Shown here in pieces: positions 1 to 7,443 of a stretch of 64,000 bases of DNA. Under the pieces are notes generated by a model. That model saw only the letters and a list, made by a program, of their open reading frames with translations, was not told where the DNA came from and did not search any database. Numbering within the stretch: position 1 is the stretch's first letter; every line of letters begins with the position of its first letter. The DNA comes from Flavobacterium sp. Leaf82 (GTDB lineage Bacteria > Bacteroidota > Bacteroidia > Flavobacteriales > Flavobacteriaceae): assembly GCF_001422725.1 (NCBI RefSeq), contig NZ_LMMA01000001.1, positions 560,691 to 624,690 of the forward strand. Direction: 5' to 3'. The position numbers were made by a program, and so were the translations under genes.

Positions 1-1
1 T

Positions 2-2806
2 TCCGGAATCTATGCTCAGGACAATAAAAAAGAGCAGGATACCTTAAAGAACAATGAACTATCAGAAGTAACAATAGTAGGATCCAGAAGTAAAAACAGA
101 GTAAAAACAGATGTTCCGGTTCCGGTAGATGTTTTTAATATCTCAGAAATAACAAAAGGATCACCGCAAACCAGTGTAACACAGATCTTAAATTATGTTG
201 CACCTTCTTTTACCAGTAATGCAACTTCTACAGCAGATGCTACAGATCACGTTGATCCCGCACAATTAAGAGGTTTAGGTCCGGATCAGGTTTTAATATT
301 AGTAAATGGTAAACGCAGGCATTCAAGTGCACTAGTAAATATAAACGGATCTCCCGGAAGAGGTTCTGTAGGAACAGATTTAAACGCAATCCCATCATTT
401 GCGATCGAAAGAATTGAAGTTTTACGTGATGGTGCAGCGGCTCAATACGGTTCTGATGCAATTGCAGGAGTTATCAATATTGTACTTAAAAAGAATGCCA
501 ATTTTATTTCAGGAGGAATTCAATATGGTACAAATTTATCATCAGGATCTAATAATTTTAAAGGTGGAGCCGATGGTCAGAATTTGCAAGTAGATTTAAA
601 CTACGGAACCTCTTTAGGCAAAGCGGGAAGTTTTCTGAATGTTACTGGAAGCGCTGTGACCAGACAAGCAACAAGCAGAGCCGGAATTAGAAATAATGCT
701 ATTTTTAATGCCTATAATGCTGTAGAAAACAGAGCTGCTCAAAATGGTGTTGCTATTAATTCTTTATACAGTAATATAAACAACACGCCAAATTCTGCTC
801 AAATCCTTACTTCATTAAAACAATATGCGCCACAAGTAAGTTATTTTACACCGGCACAACAAACGGCAATTTCATCGGCTACAACATTAACACAAATGCA
901 AACAGCTTTGAATTTTGATGTAACCAATAATGAAATGGCTTACAGAGGTCAGGAAAGAAGCGATTATAATATGAGTGTTGGCCAGTCAGAACTAGCTTCA
1001 GGACAACTATATTATAATACAAAATACCCTTTGACAGAAACTACGGCTTTATACTCTTTTGGTGGAGTCTCGTATAGAAATGGTAAATCGTACGCTTTTA
1101 ACAGATTGCCAAATGGTTCCGGAACTTTCACACAAGTGTATGAAAATGGATTTTTACCGGAGATTCAATCGGATATTTTAGATGCTTCATCTGCGGTTGG
1201 AGTTACAACAGAATTATTTGGTTTTGATACTGATCTTAGTACAAACCTGGGGACAAACTCTTTTAAATATGATGTAAACAATACGATCAATGCAACTTTA
1301 GGAACCAATTCAGGTACAAGTTTTGATGCCGGAAAAGTTTCGTTTTTACAAAGCACAACCAATTTGGATTTTAGTAAAAAACTTGATGTTTTAGAAGGAT
1401 TAAATGTTGCTTTTGGTGGAGAATTCAGATATGAAAATTACCAAATTAAAGAAGGAGAACAAGCTTCGTACGGATTATATGATACAAACGGAAATTTAGT
1501 TTCTGGAATTCTGCCAAGTAATTCACCATTAATCGTAACGGACTTTTTTGGTAACAAACGTGGAGCAGGAGCACAAGGATTTTCTGGATTTCAACCAGCA
1601 GATGCCAAAGAAAAAGACAGAAAAAGTGGTGCAGCTTATGTTGATTTAGAATTAAACGCCACTAAAAACTGGCTTTTAAACGGAGCTGTGCGTTATGAGA
1701 ATTATTCAGATTTTGGTAGTACCGTAATTTTTAAACTGGCATCTCTTTTAAAGTTGAATGACAATATCAACTGGAGAATTTCAGGTCAAACCGGTTTTAG
1801 AGCGCCATCATTACAGCAAAAATATTTTGAAGCAAGTTCAACTCAGTTCATAAACGGATCTCCTTATCAGGTAGGATATTTTACAAACGACTCACAAGCA
1901 GCTAAAAGTATTGGAGTTGAAAGCCTGAAACCTGAAAAATCTAAAAGTATCAGTACAGGATTTACATTCAAGATTCCGGAAGCAAATATTACAATTGCAA
2001 CCGATGCTTACTTTACAAGAATCGACGACAGAGTGGTTTTAACAGGACAATATGCAAGACCAACAGATGCTCAGATAAGTGCTGCAACATCAGACCAGCA
2101 ACGAGATGCCTTGACTTTATTTCAACAAGCATTTGATTTAAAAGGTGTAGAAAGAGCTTCGTTCTGGACTAACGGAATCAACTCTGAAACTAAAGGTATC
2201 GATGTGGTAATTTCTCAGAAATATGATGTAATCCAGGATTTTACCATCAGAAACGATTTTGCTTTAAGCTATAATACAACTAAAAGAGTTGGTGCATTAA
2301 ATGTTCCTCAATCTATTATTGATGCAGGTGGAGATCCTTATATATATTCATTTTTCCCGGAATCAAGCCGTATTTATTTAGAAGAAGCAATCCCGAAATT
2401 GAAAGCTAATTTAATGACTACTTTCAATATCAAAAAACTGGATATTTATTTAAGAAACAGTTATTTCGGAAAAGTTACAGATCCGGGCGCGACAGATGTA
2501 AACTTAGACGGATCATCTTCAGTTTATGAACATCCGGAATACAGCGCAAAAATTGTTACCGATTTATCTTTCGGATATCAAATCAATGAGAAATTCAGAT
2601 TCACAGTTGGGTTTAATAATATAGGAGATGTTTATCCGGACAGAAACAACCCTTCAACTCCTGCGTTTACAAACACAACACCAACATTGTCTCCCGCGCC
2701 AAGTGCAGATTTAACAAATGCAAATCAATTTGCTTACTCAAGAGCGGTATCACAATTTGGATTAAATGGAAGATTTGGTTTTGCCAGATTAAGTTTTAAA
2801 TTCTAA
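2..2806 (+). CDS. TonB-dependent outer-membrane receptor, 5' end outside window
   Basis: The frame is open from base 2 to the stop at 2806, giving 935 residues; the start codon and most of the signal peptide lie before the window. The first residues, GIYAQ, look like the end of a signal peptide. A plug domain follows at about residues 20-175, with NGKRRHSSALV, IERIEVLRDG, QYGSDAIAGVINIV and related plug motifs. The remainder is a long beta barrel ending FARLSFKF, with the terminal aromatic residue typical of outer-membrane proteins. The plug follows the signal peptide closely, so there is no carboxypeptidase-like N-terminal domain. Receptors of this type import ligands such as siderophores, cobalamin or sugars with TonB energy. 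No SusD partner follows, so the substrate is not known. Neighbouring sulfur genes give only weak context. Confidence 0.93.
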   Translation, partial: SGIYAQDNKKEQDTLKNNELSEVTIVGSRSKNRVKTDVPVPVDVFNISEITKGSPQTSVTQILNYVAPSFTSNATSTADATDHVDPAQLRGLGPDQVLILVNGKRRHSSALVNINGSPGRGSVGTDLNAIPSFAIERIEVLRDGAAAQYGSDAIAGVINIVLKKNANFISGGIQYGTNLSSGSNNFKGGADGQNLQVDLNYGTSLGKAGSFLNVTGSAVTRQATSRAGIRNNAIFNAYNAVENRAAQNGVAINSLYSNINNTPNSAQILTSLKQYAPQVSYFTPAQQTAISSATTLTQMQTALNFDVTNNEMAYRGQERSDYNMSVGQSELASGQLYYNTKYPLTETTALYSFGGVSYRNGKSYAFNRLPNGSGTFTQVYENGFLPEIQSDILDASSAVGVTTELFGFDTDLSTNLGTNSFKYDVNNTINATLGTNSGTSFDAGKVSFLQSTTNLDFSKKLDVLEGLNVAFGGEFRYENYQIKEGEQASYGLYDTNGNLVSGILPSNSPLIVTDFFGNKRGAGAQGFSGFQPADAKEKDRKSGAAYVDLELNATKNWLLNGAVRYENYSDFGSTVIFKLASLLKLNDNINWRISGQTGFRAPSLQQKYFEASSTQFINGSPYQVGYFTNDSQAAKSIGVESLKPEKSKSISTGFTFKIPEANITIATDAYFTRIDDRVVLTGQYARPTDAQISAATSDQQRDALTLFQQAFDLKGVERASFWTNGINSETKGIDVVISQKYDVIQDFTIRNDFALSYNTTKRVGALNVPQSIIDAGGDPYIYSFFPESSRIYLEEAIPKLKANLMTTFNIKKLDIYLRNSYFGKVTDPGATDVNLDGSSSVYEHPEYSAKIVTDLSFGYQINEKFRFTVGFNNIGDVYPDRNNPSTPAFTNTTPTLSPAPSADLTNANQFAYSRAVSQFGLNGRFGFARLSFKF

Positions 2807-2817
2807 AAATAAGATTG

Positions 2818-3056
2818 TCCACGGGTTTTGCGGATTAAACGGGTTAACGCTGGTTTTTTTAATCATTTTAATTCTTTAATTAGTGGCTTAACTTTTTATA
2901 TAATCAGCTTCAGCTAAAATATGCCACAGATTAAAAAGATTTACTCAGATTTTTTTAATCATTTTAATCCTTTAATCTGTGGCTAAATTTTTAATTGAAT
3001 AGAAGAGGATAAGAAGAACCTGTGCAAATCCGCTTAATCCGCAAAATCCGTGGGCT
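2818..3056. repeat. Nested inverted repeats of the CCACGG..GCGGATTAA family
   Basis: The gap holds an outer inverted pair (CCACGGGTTTTGCGGATTAA near 2819 and CTTAATCCGCAAAATCCGTG near 3034-3053) and an inner pair (GCCACAGATTAAA at 2923 and TTTAATCTGTGGC ending near 2983). The same family recurs at 62435-62536. No coding sequence was seen here. Confidence 0.75.
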
Positions 3057-3126
3057 AAATTTTTTAAACAGAAACACCAGTATTCACAGGGCTTCGAAAA
3101 AAATAATGTAAAATATCATTTTTTGA

Positions 3127-3158
3127 TTTGGTAGTTATAAAAATAGTTTCTATATTTA
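3127..3158 (+). promoter_or_regulatory. Bacteroidota-type promoter for leader peptide 1 and metY
   Basis: TTTG at 3127-3130, a 20-nt spacer and TATATTTA at 3151-3158 match the TTTG / TAnnTTTG consensus except for the last base. The predicted transcript would start about 40 nt before the leader peptide at 3206. The stretch CAAATTAGTCGAG just downstream partly resembles the palindrome in front of the rrf2 gene (13353-13365), so an Rrf2 operator is possible but weak. Confidence 0.55.
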
Positions 3159-3205
3159 CTCTATCAAATTAGTCGAGTTTAAAAATAAGAATTAATTTAA
3201 ATAAA

Positions 3206-3292
3206 ATGAAAATGAAAACAATAGCGAATAATATGATTATATGTTGTGAGATGATGCAAATGTGCATCCCAATTCGTTGTTGCCAAAAGTAA
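3206..3292 (+). CDS. Met/Cys-rich leader peptide, candidate attenuator peptide 1
   Basis: A 28-codon ORF with ATG at 3206 and TAA at 3290. It contains six Met and five Cys, including the runs IICCEMMQMC and IRCC, so 11 of 28 residues are sulfur amino acids. It ends 30 nt before an intrinsic terminator, and the next genes are a 62 aa protein and the acetylhomoserine sulfhydrylase. This is the layout of an amino-acid attenuation leader, in which ribosome stalling at scarce Met/Cys codons would change folding of the downstream terminator. A small hairpin (TTATAGTT / AACTATAA, 3308-3324) lies between stop and terminator and shares its edge. The peptide is supported by composition and position only; translation has not been shown. 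A second module of the same layout lies at 6621-6793. Confidence 0.6.
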   Translation: MKMKTIANNMIICCEMMQMCIPIRCCQK

Positions 3293-3322
3293 AAGATAAA
3301 ATCTTTGTTATAGTTAAACTAT

Positions 3323-3358
3323 AAGCCCTTTTGGTAGCCATCCTAAAGGGCTTTTTTT
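3323..3358 (+). terminator. Intrinsic terminator / attenuator 1
   Basis: AAGCCCTTTTGG pairs with CCTAAAGGGCTT around a 7-nt loop and is followed by a T run. It lies 25 nt before the 62 aa ORF, inside what appears to be one transcription unit, so it more likely attenuates than ends transcription. Confidence 0.8.
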
Positions 3359-3383
3359 ATTTCAATACTTTAAATTAAAAATT

Positions 3384-3572
3384 ATGAAAACACTAAACTC
3401 AATCGCAATAGAATATTTATTGAGAAACGATTCTCAAAAAAACAATAATAAATCAGAAGAGATAACAAGAGAAATTATAAGAATAAATACAGAGCAGCAT
3501 ATAAAAAGTCAAAAATCATTGTTGTTTCACCTGTATGATCTTGAAGAAGAAGCCGAAGAAATTTTTGTTTAA
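3384..3572 (+). CDS. Small orphan protein A (62 aa) between attenuator and metY
   Basis: I do not recognise this protein. It begins MKTLNSIAIEYLLRN, has a charged Asn/Glu-rich middle and ends KSLLFHLYDLEEEAEEIFV. It has no Cys, no signal peptide and no membrane segment. It sits 25 nt after a terminator hairpin and 69 nt before metY. A second small protein at 6872-7075 has the same position after the second attenuator and a similar tail (SLLFLMYSKENETLFI), which suggests the two are distant paralogues and real genes. A regulatory or protein-binding role in methionine synthesis is only a guess from context. Confidence 0.65.
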   Translation: MKTLNSIAIEYLLRNDSQKNNNKSEEITREIIRINTEQHIKSQKSLLFHLYDLEEEAEEIFV

Positions 3573-3641
3573 ATCAATTCAAAAATCAATTACAATATCA
3601 ATATATAAGTATTAATAATATTTAAAAAAAACTAAGAAATC

Positions 3642-4946
3642 ATGAGCACACAAAAATTCGCAACAAACGCACTACACGCAGGACACGATGTTACTAAAAA
3701 TGCAGGAACAAGAGCAGTGCCTATTTATCAGACATCATCATATGTATTTAACGATTCAGATCATGCTGCCAATTTATTTGGTCTTGCCGAAGCCGGATTT
3801 ATTTACACAAGATTAAATAACCCAACAAATGATGTTTTAGAGCAACGTCTTGCAGCTCTCGAAGGCGGAATTGGAGCTGTAGTTACAGCATCAGGAGCAT
3901 CTGCAATTTCTACAACTTTTTTGACACTGCTAAAAGCGGGCGATCATATTGTGGCTTCAAACAGTTTATACGGAGGAACTTATAATTTACTAAGTGTAAC
4001 TTTACCACGTTTAGGTATTACAACCACTTTTGTAGATCCGTCTAAACCGGAAAATTTCACAAAAGCAGCCAAAGAAAATACAAGAGCCTTTTTTGTAGAA
4101 TCTTTAGGAAACCCAAAATTAGATGTATTAGACTTAAAAGCAATTTCGGCAGAAGCCAAAAACTTTAAAGTACCTTTTATTGTAGACAATACGGTTGCTA
4201 CTCCTTATTTATTGAACCCAATTGAGTACGGAGCAGATATTGTAATTCATTCTTTGACCAAATATATTTCAGGAAACGGAACTTCTTTAGGAGGAGTTAT
4301 TATTGATGCAGGAAATTTTGACTGGTCAAACGGAAAATTTCCTGAATTTACAGAACCTTCCGCAGGATATCACGGTTTAGTATATCACGAAGCTTTAGGA
4401 AATGCTGCATTTATTGCAAAGGCAAGAATTGAAGGATTACGTGATTTTGGAGCCGCTTTGAGTCCGTTTAATGCATTTCAGATTATTCAGGGATTAGAAA
4501 CATTACCAATCCGAATCAAGAAACATAGCGAAAATGCCTTGGCATTGGCTTCATGGTTAGAAAATCAAGATGAGGTAGTTTGGGTAAATTATCCAGGTCT
4601 AAAAAACAATAAATATTATGATTTGGCACAACAATATTTACCAAAAGGACAAAGTGGAGTAATCACTTTTGGACTAAAAGGTGGTTTTGATGCCGCTAAA
4701 AAAGTGGTTGATCAAACTAAATTGTTCTCACTTTTGGCAAATATTGGCGATACAAAATCATTAATCATACATCCGGCAAGTACAACGCACCAACAATTGT
4801 CTGATACTGAACAATTAGAAACAGGAGTTTCAAAAGATCTAGTCCGACTTTCTGTTGGAATTGAAGATATCGAAGATTTAATAGCTGATTTGCAGGCTGC
4901 TTTCGCAAGCGTTACGGAGTCGCAATACAGCATTAATAAAAATTAG
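3642..4946 (+). CDS. metY: O-acetylhomoserine sulfhydrylase (aminocarboxypropyltransferase)
   Basis: A 434 aa PLP enzyme of the Cys/Met metabolism family, in the usual size range for MetY (about 430). It uses sulfide and O-acetylhomoserine to make homocysteine. Visible features are the N-terminal FATNALHAGH and PIYQTSSYVF, the YTRLNNPTNDVLEQR substrate loop, the PLP-ring region SLYGGTYNL, the Asp of IVDNTVATPY and the Schiff-base lysine K207 in IHSLTKYISG. The longer C-terminal half and the NGTSLGG after the lysine favour MetY over MetB or MetC. It is the first recognised enzyme gene after attenuator 1 and is followed by a homoserine-dehydrogenase-like gene, so its expression is probably linked to sulfur amino-acid supply. 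A second family member, metZ, lies at 11525. Confidence 0.93.
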   Translation: MSTQKFATNALHAGHDVTKNAGTRAVPIYQTSSYVFNDSDHAANLFGLAEAGFIYTRLNNPTNDVLEQRLAALEGGIGAVVTASGASAISTTFLTLLKAGDHIVASNSLYGGTYNLLSVTLPRLGITTTFVDPSKPENFTKAAKENTRAFFVESLGNPKLDVLDLKAISAEAKNFKVPFIVDNTVATPYLLNPIEYGADIVIHSLTKYISGNGTSLGGVIIDAGNFDWSNGKFPEFTEPSAGYHGLVYHEALGNAAFIAKARIEGLRDFGAALSPFNAFQIIQGLETLPIRIKKHSENALALASWLENQDEVVWVNYPGLKNNKYYDLAQQYLPKGQSGVITFGLKGGFDAAKKVVDQTKLFSLLANIGDTKSLIIHPASTTHQQLSDTEQLETGVSKDLVRLSVGIEDIEDLIADLQAAFASVTESQYSINKN

Positions 4947-5040
4947 GTTTTTTTGTTTTTTGTTTGAAAAATTGCCTTTAGTAGCGTGAGTTCTGCTAGA
5001 GGTGATTTTTTATAATAAAGAAATTCAACATATTTTTTTC

Positions 5041-5141
5041 ACCATATAAGTAGAGACGCACTGCTGTGCGTCTAAATTGTTTGTCTGGCAGTGCATCATG
5101 TAGATTGATATTATTAAATGAACTTATATCACTTATATGGT
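5041..5141. repeat. ACCATATAAGT palindromic repeat with a second hairpin inside it
   Basis: The outer arms ACCATATAAGT (5041) and ACTTATATGGT (5131-5141) enclose a separate hairpin, AGACGCAC tgct GTGCGTCT (5054-5073). The outer arms match the repeat at 13922-13998, which lacks the inner hairpin. The inner element therefore looks like a second repeat inserted in the first. Confidence 0.7.
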
Positions 5142-5170
5142 TTAAAATAACCCCCAATAAATTAAAAATT

Positions 5171-6259
5171 ATGTCAAAGCTTAAAATAAATATCATCCTT
5201 TTTGGAATTGGAAATATCGGAAGTACTTTGATCAATCAAATTATCGAAAGTCAGGAGTTTTTTCTCCAAAGTAAAAATGTCGATTTTCATTTTCCGATAA
5301 TTACAAATTCTACAGTTGCTTTTTTCGAGAAAGAAGGCGTAGGATATGCATGGGAAACCAATTTCTTAGAATTGGCAGTTCCGTTTAAAGTGCAGGATAT
5401 TATTGAATTTGCCAAAGAAAATGAATTTGAAAATCTAATTGCAGTTGATGCAACGGCAAGCGACGAGTTAATTCATCATTATAATACCCTGATCGAAAAC
5501 GGATTTAATATTGTAGCGGTCAATAAAAAAGCCAATACCTTACCAATAGATTTGTACAAAGAGATTAGAGCAAATCTTAAAAAGCACGACAAAGAGTTTT
5601 TGTATGAAACATCAGTAGATACAGGTTTTCCGGTATTACAGACTCTTAGGGATTTGTATTATTCTGGCGAAAAAATCACGAAGATACGAGGTGTTTTTTC
5701 AGACAATCTAAGTTATGTCTTTAATAGATTTGCGAATGAAGAAGCCACCTTTTCCTCTCTTTTAAAAGATGCCAGTTTGCTGGGATTAATGCGTTCTACT
5801 TTTAAGGAAGATTTATCCGGAAACGATACGGCACGAAAACTGCTGATTCTGACCAGGGAAATTGGAAAAGATTTTGAACTTTCAGATATAAAAATCAATT
5901 CTCTAATTACCGAAGAACATCTGGAAAAAAACGGAATCCTTAATAAAGATGCAATTGACAAATCTTTTAAAATTGCAAAAATAACGCAGGCAGAGAATCA
6001 TGTATTAAGATATGTTGGAGAATTTGATGTGCAGAAAAACACACTGGAAGTCAAATTAGTTTCAGAACCGGTTTCATCAGCTATTGGGCAATTAAAAGGA
6101 TCAGATACCATTTTTGAAATTTATACACAATCTTACGCAGATGTTCCAATCGCCATTCAAAGTGCTTCGGCATGCAAACAAGCCATTTCAAGAGGGATAA
6201 TAACTGACATTTTGAAAGTAGCTGATAAAATTAAAAATAAAGAAGCAGTTTGGTTGTAA
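5171..6259 (+). CDS. Homoserine dehydrogenase-like protein, catalytic motif altered
   Basis: A 362 aa protein from ATG at 5171 (MSKLKINIILFG); an upstream ATG at 5066 is rejected because it lies in repeat DNA. It aligns along its length with the C-terminal half of ThrA in this window. The nucleotide-binding GIGNIG (residues 12-17) and NKKANTL lysine are kept, as are D214, D219 and K223 in KEDLSGNDTARK. However, the family EPDP motif is RSTF (residues 208-211), so the substrate-binding Glu is Arg, and SGTLSY is SDNLSY. Known homoserine dehydrogenases need these residues, so activity is doubtful; a regulatory or changed-substrate paralogue is inferred. It lies 224 nt after metY, perhaps co-transcribed. 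The C terminus keeps the SDTIFEIYTQSY motif seen in ThrA. Confidence 0.85.
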   Translation: MSKLKINIILFGIGNIGSTLINQIIESQEFFLQSKNVDFHFPIITNSTVAFFEKEGVGYAWETNFLELAVPFKVQDIIEFAKENEFENLIAVDATASDELIHHYNTLIENGFNIVAVNKKANTLPIDLYKEIRANLKKHDKEFLYETSVDTGFPVLQTLRDLYYSGEKITKIRGVFSDNLSYVFNRFANEEATFSSLLKDASLLGLMRSTFKEDLSGNDTARKLLILTREIGKDFELSDIKINSLITEEHLEKNGILNKDAIDKSFKIAKITQAENHVLRYVGEFDVQKNTLEVKLVSEPVSSAIGQLKGSDTIFEIYTQSYADVPIAIQSASACKQAISRGIITDILKVADKIKNKEAVWL

Positions 6260-6432
6260 GTGGTCTTTAATACTAGTTAGTTGTTCTTTGATTTATTGAA
6301 ACAGGAAAGTTTATTATGTTTTTTCTTGTAAGTTTTAACTCTCAATTTTTAAGTTGTTAAATTTGTAAGATGTTTTTTAACGATAAAAACACGTTTTTTA
6401 ACGTTTTTTAAGATTAATTTGCTGATCCTCAC

Positions 6433-6463
6433 TTGCATAATTGAAAAAATATTCGCACATTTG
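6433..6463 (+). promoter_or_regulatory. Possible promoter for leader peptide 2
   Basis: TTGC at 6433-6436, a 19-nt spacer and CACATTTG at 6456-6463 are a partial match to the TTTG / TAnnTTTG consensus. It would give a leader of about 150 nt before the small ORF at 6621. The rest of 6260-6620 shows no gene. Confidence 0.35.
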
Positions 6464-6620
6464 TAATACCTCAAAATTACCAGAAGTAAATTTAGTATTC
6501 TGAATTAAAGTTATGTCGATCGGGACCAAAAGTTGAATAAACTTTTTTTCTTATTGATTTTAAAAGAAGAAAAAGTCAAAAGTATTTCAGTAGTTTCGAG
6601 AAGCTTATAAAAATAAACAA

Positions 6621-6722
6621 ATGCAAGAATTTTTTAAAATAGTAAGTCAATCACAGATGAATAAATCCCTACAGATGAACAAGATGTTTAACGTCGCACG
6701 TATTTGTGTACGCGTCTGTTGA
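6621..6722 (+). CDS. Leader peptide, candidate attenuator peptide 2
   Basis: A 33-codon ORF with ATG at 6621 and TGA at 6720. Its second half reads QMNKMFNVARICVRVC, so Met and Cys codons lie close to the stop, as in leader 1 (which has CIPIRCC near its end). An internal ATG at 6657 would give a 21-residue peptide. A small hairpin (AAGTT / AACTT, 6740-6755) and then an intrinsic terminator follow. The order leader, hairpin, terminator, small protein, methionine gene is the same as at 3206-3642, which is the main support. The sulfur-residue content is lower than in leader 1, and translation is not shown. Confidence 0.5.
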   Translation: MQEFFKIVSQSQMNKSLQMNKMFNVARICVRVC

Positions 6723-6755
6723 TACTAAAAGTATATATAAGTTATTATAAAACTT

Positions 6756-6793
6756 AAACCCTTTTGGTATAAAAATCCAAAAGGGTTTTTTTA
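6756..6793 (+). terminator. Intrinsic terminator / attenuator 2
   Basis: AAACCCTTTTGG pairs with CCAAAAGGGTTT around a 9-nt loop, followed by a T run. The 12-bp stem is nearly the same as that of attenuator 1, and it stands 79 nt before the second small protein. Confidence 0.8.
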
Positions 6794-6871
6794 TTTCATT
6801 TGGTTAGCATAACAAAAAATAAACGATTTAATAAACATAATAAAACGATAACTAACATAAACTTAAATATC

Positions 6872-7075
6872 ATGAGCAAATTAAACTACATAACAAAAAC
6901 TTTTTCTACGTTGAAAAATTTGAGAACAAAAAGAAACAATCCGCCACCGCCAACGAATGAATTGGTACATCCTAGATTTGGGATTACAGAGGCAGATAAA
7001 ATAGCAGAGAAAAAAGAGCCAAATTCATTATTGTTTTTGATGTATTCAAAAGAAAATGAAACACTTTTTATCTAA
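6872..7075 (+). CDS. Small orphan protein B (67 aa) after attenuator 2
   Basis: I do not recognise this protein. The start chosen is ATG at 6872 (MSKLNYITKTFSTLKN) because the upstream in-frame GTG at 6800 lies next to the terminator. The sequence is basic at first, has a Pro stretch (NNPPPPTNEL) and ends SLLFLMYSKENETLFI, similar to the tail of small protein A (3384-3572). No Cys or membrane segment is present. It is followed by a 130-nt gap with a new promoter and the SAM-I riboswitch, so it may be the only product of the second attenuated transcript or may read through into metX. Confidence 0.6.
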   Translation: MSKLNYITKTFSTLKNLRTKRNNPPPPTNELVHPRFGITEADKIAEKKEPNSLLFLMYSKENETLFI

Positions 7076-7204
7076 ATCAAAAAGTATCATAAAATAGGGG
7101 AATACCTGCTTAATTTTACTGGGCAAATTGTTCGGTAATTTTTTGCGTACAATAGTTTTTGTTTGAATTATGTTTAAGAAATTGAGGAATCAGTTTCGAT
7201 AAAA

Positions 7205-7236
7205 TTTGTTAGTTTAAGAAATAAGTAGTTAATTTG
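7205..7236 (+). promoter_or_regulatory. Promoter of the metX-thrA SAM-riboswitch transcript
   Basis: TTTG at 7205-7208, a 20-nt spacer and TTAATTTG at 7229-7236 resemble the TTTG / TAnnTTTG consensus. The predicted start near 7243 lies about 20 nt before the riboswitch, as expected. The same TTAnTTTG variant (TTACTTTG) precedes the second SAM riboswitch at 24900. Confidence 0.6.
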
Positions 7237-7265
7237 CACCTTTAAGTTCAAAAACGTATTGAAAT

Positions 7266-7370
7266 GTTATAAAGAAAGGACGAGGGATTAGACCCGATGA
7301 ATCCTTAGCAACCCTTCGTTAAATCGAAGAAGGTGCTGCATTCTACCACGCCCAAACGTGGAAAGATAAC
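7266..7370 (+). ncRNA. SAM-I (S-box) riboswitch upstream of metX
   Basis: The core S-box sequences are present in order: the P1 strand GTTAT, GAGGGATTAGACCCGATGAA, CCTTAGCAACC, GGTGCTGCATTCTACC and GAAAGATAAC, which closes P1. The P2 kink-turn, the P3 loop (CTTCGTTAAATCGAAG) and the P4 loop (CCACG..CGTGG) can be drawn. SAM binding normally turns off methionine genes. Between the aptamer and the TTG start of metX, CTAG..CTAG pairing and ACTTTCTTTCT complementary to AAAGAAAG at 7271 could form the switch. No clear terminator was seen, so control of translation or an unusual platform is possible. Confidence 0.93.
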
Positions 7371-7443
7371 AACAAGAATTTTCTAGTTTCACTCTAGTAC
7401 TTTCTTTCTAATATTTCCACATACAAATCAAAATTAAAAAGAT

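Noticed and set aside
5066..5170. N-terminal extension of the homoserine-dehydrogenase-like protein from ATG 5066
   Set aside because: The extra 35 codons run through the palindromic repeat and have no similarity to dehydrogenases; the ATG at 5171 gives a normal N terminus.
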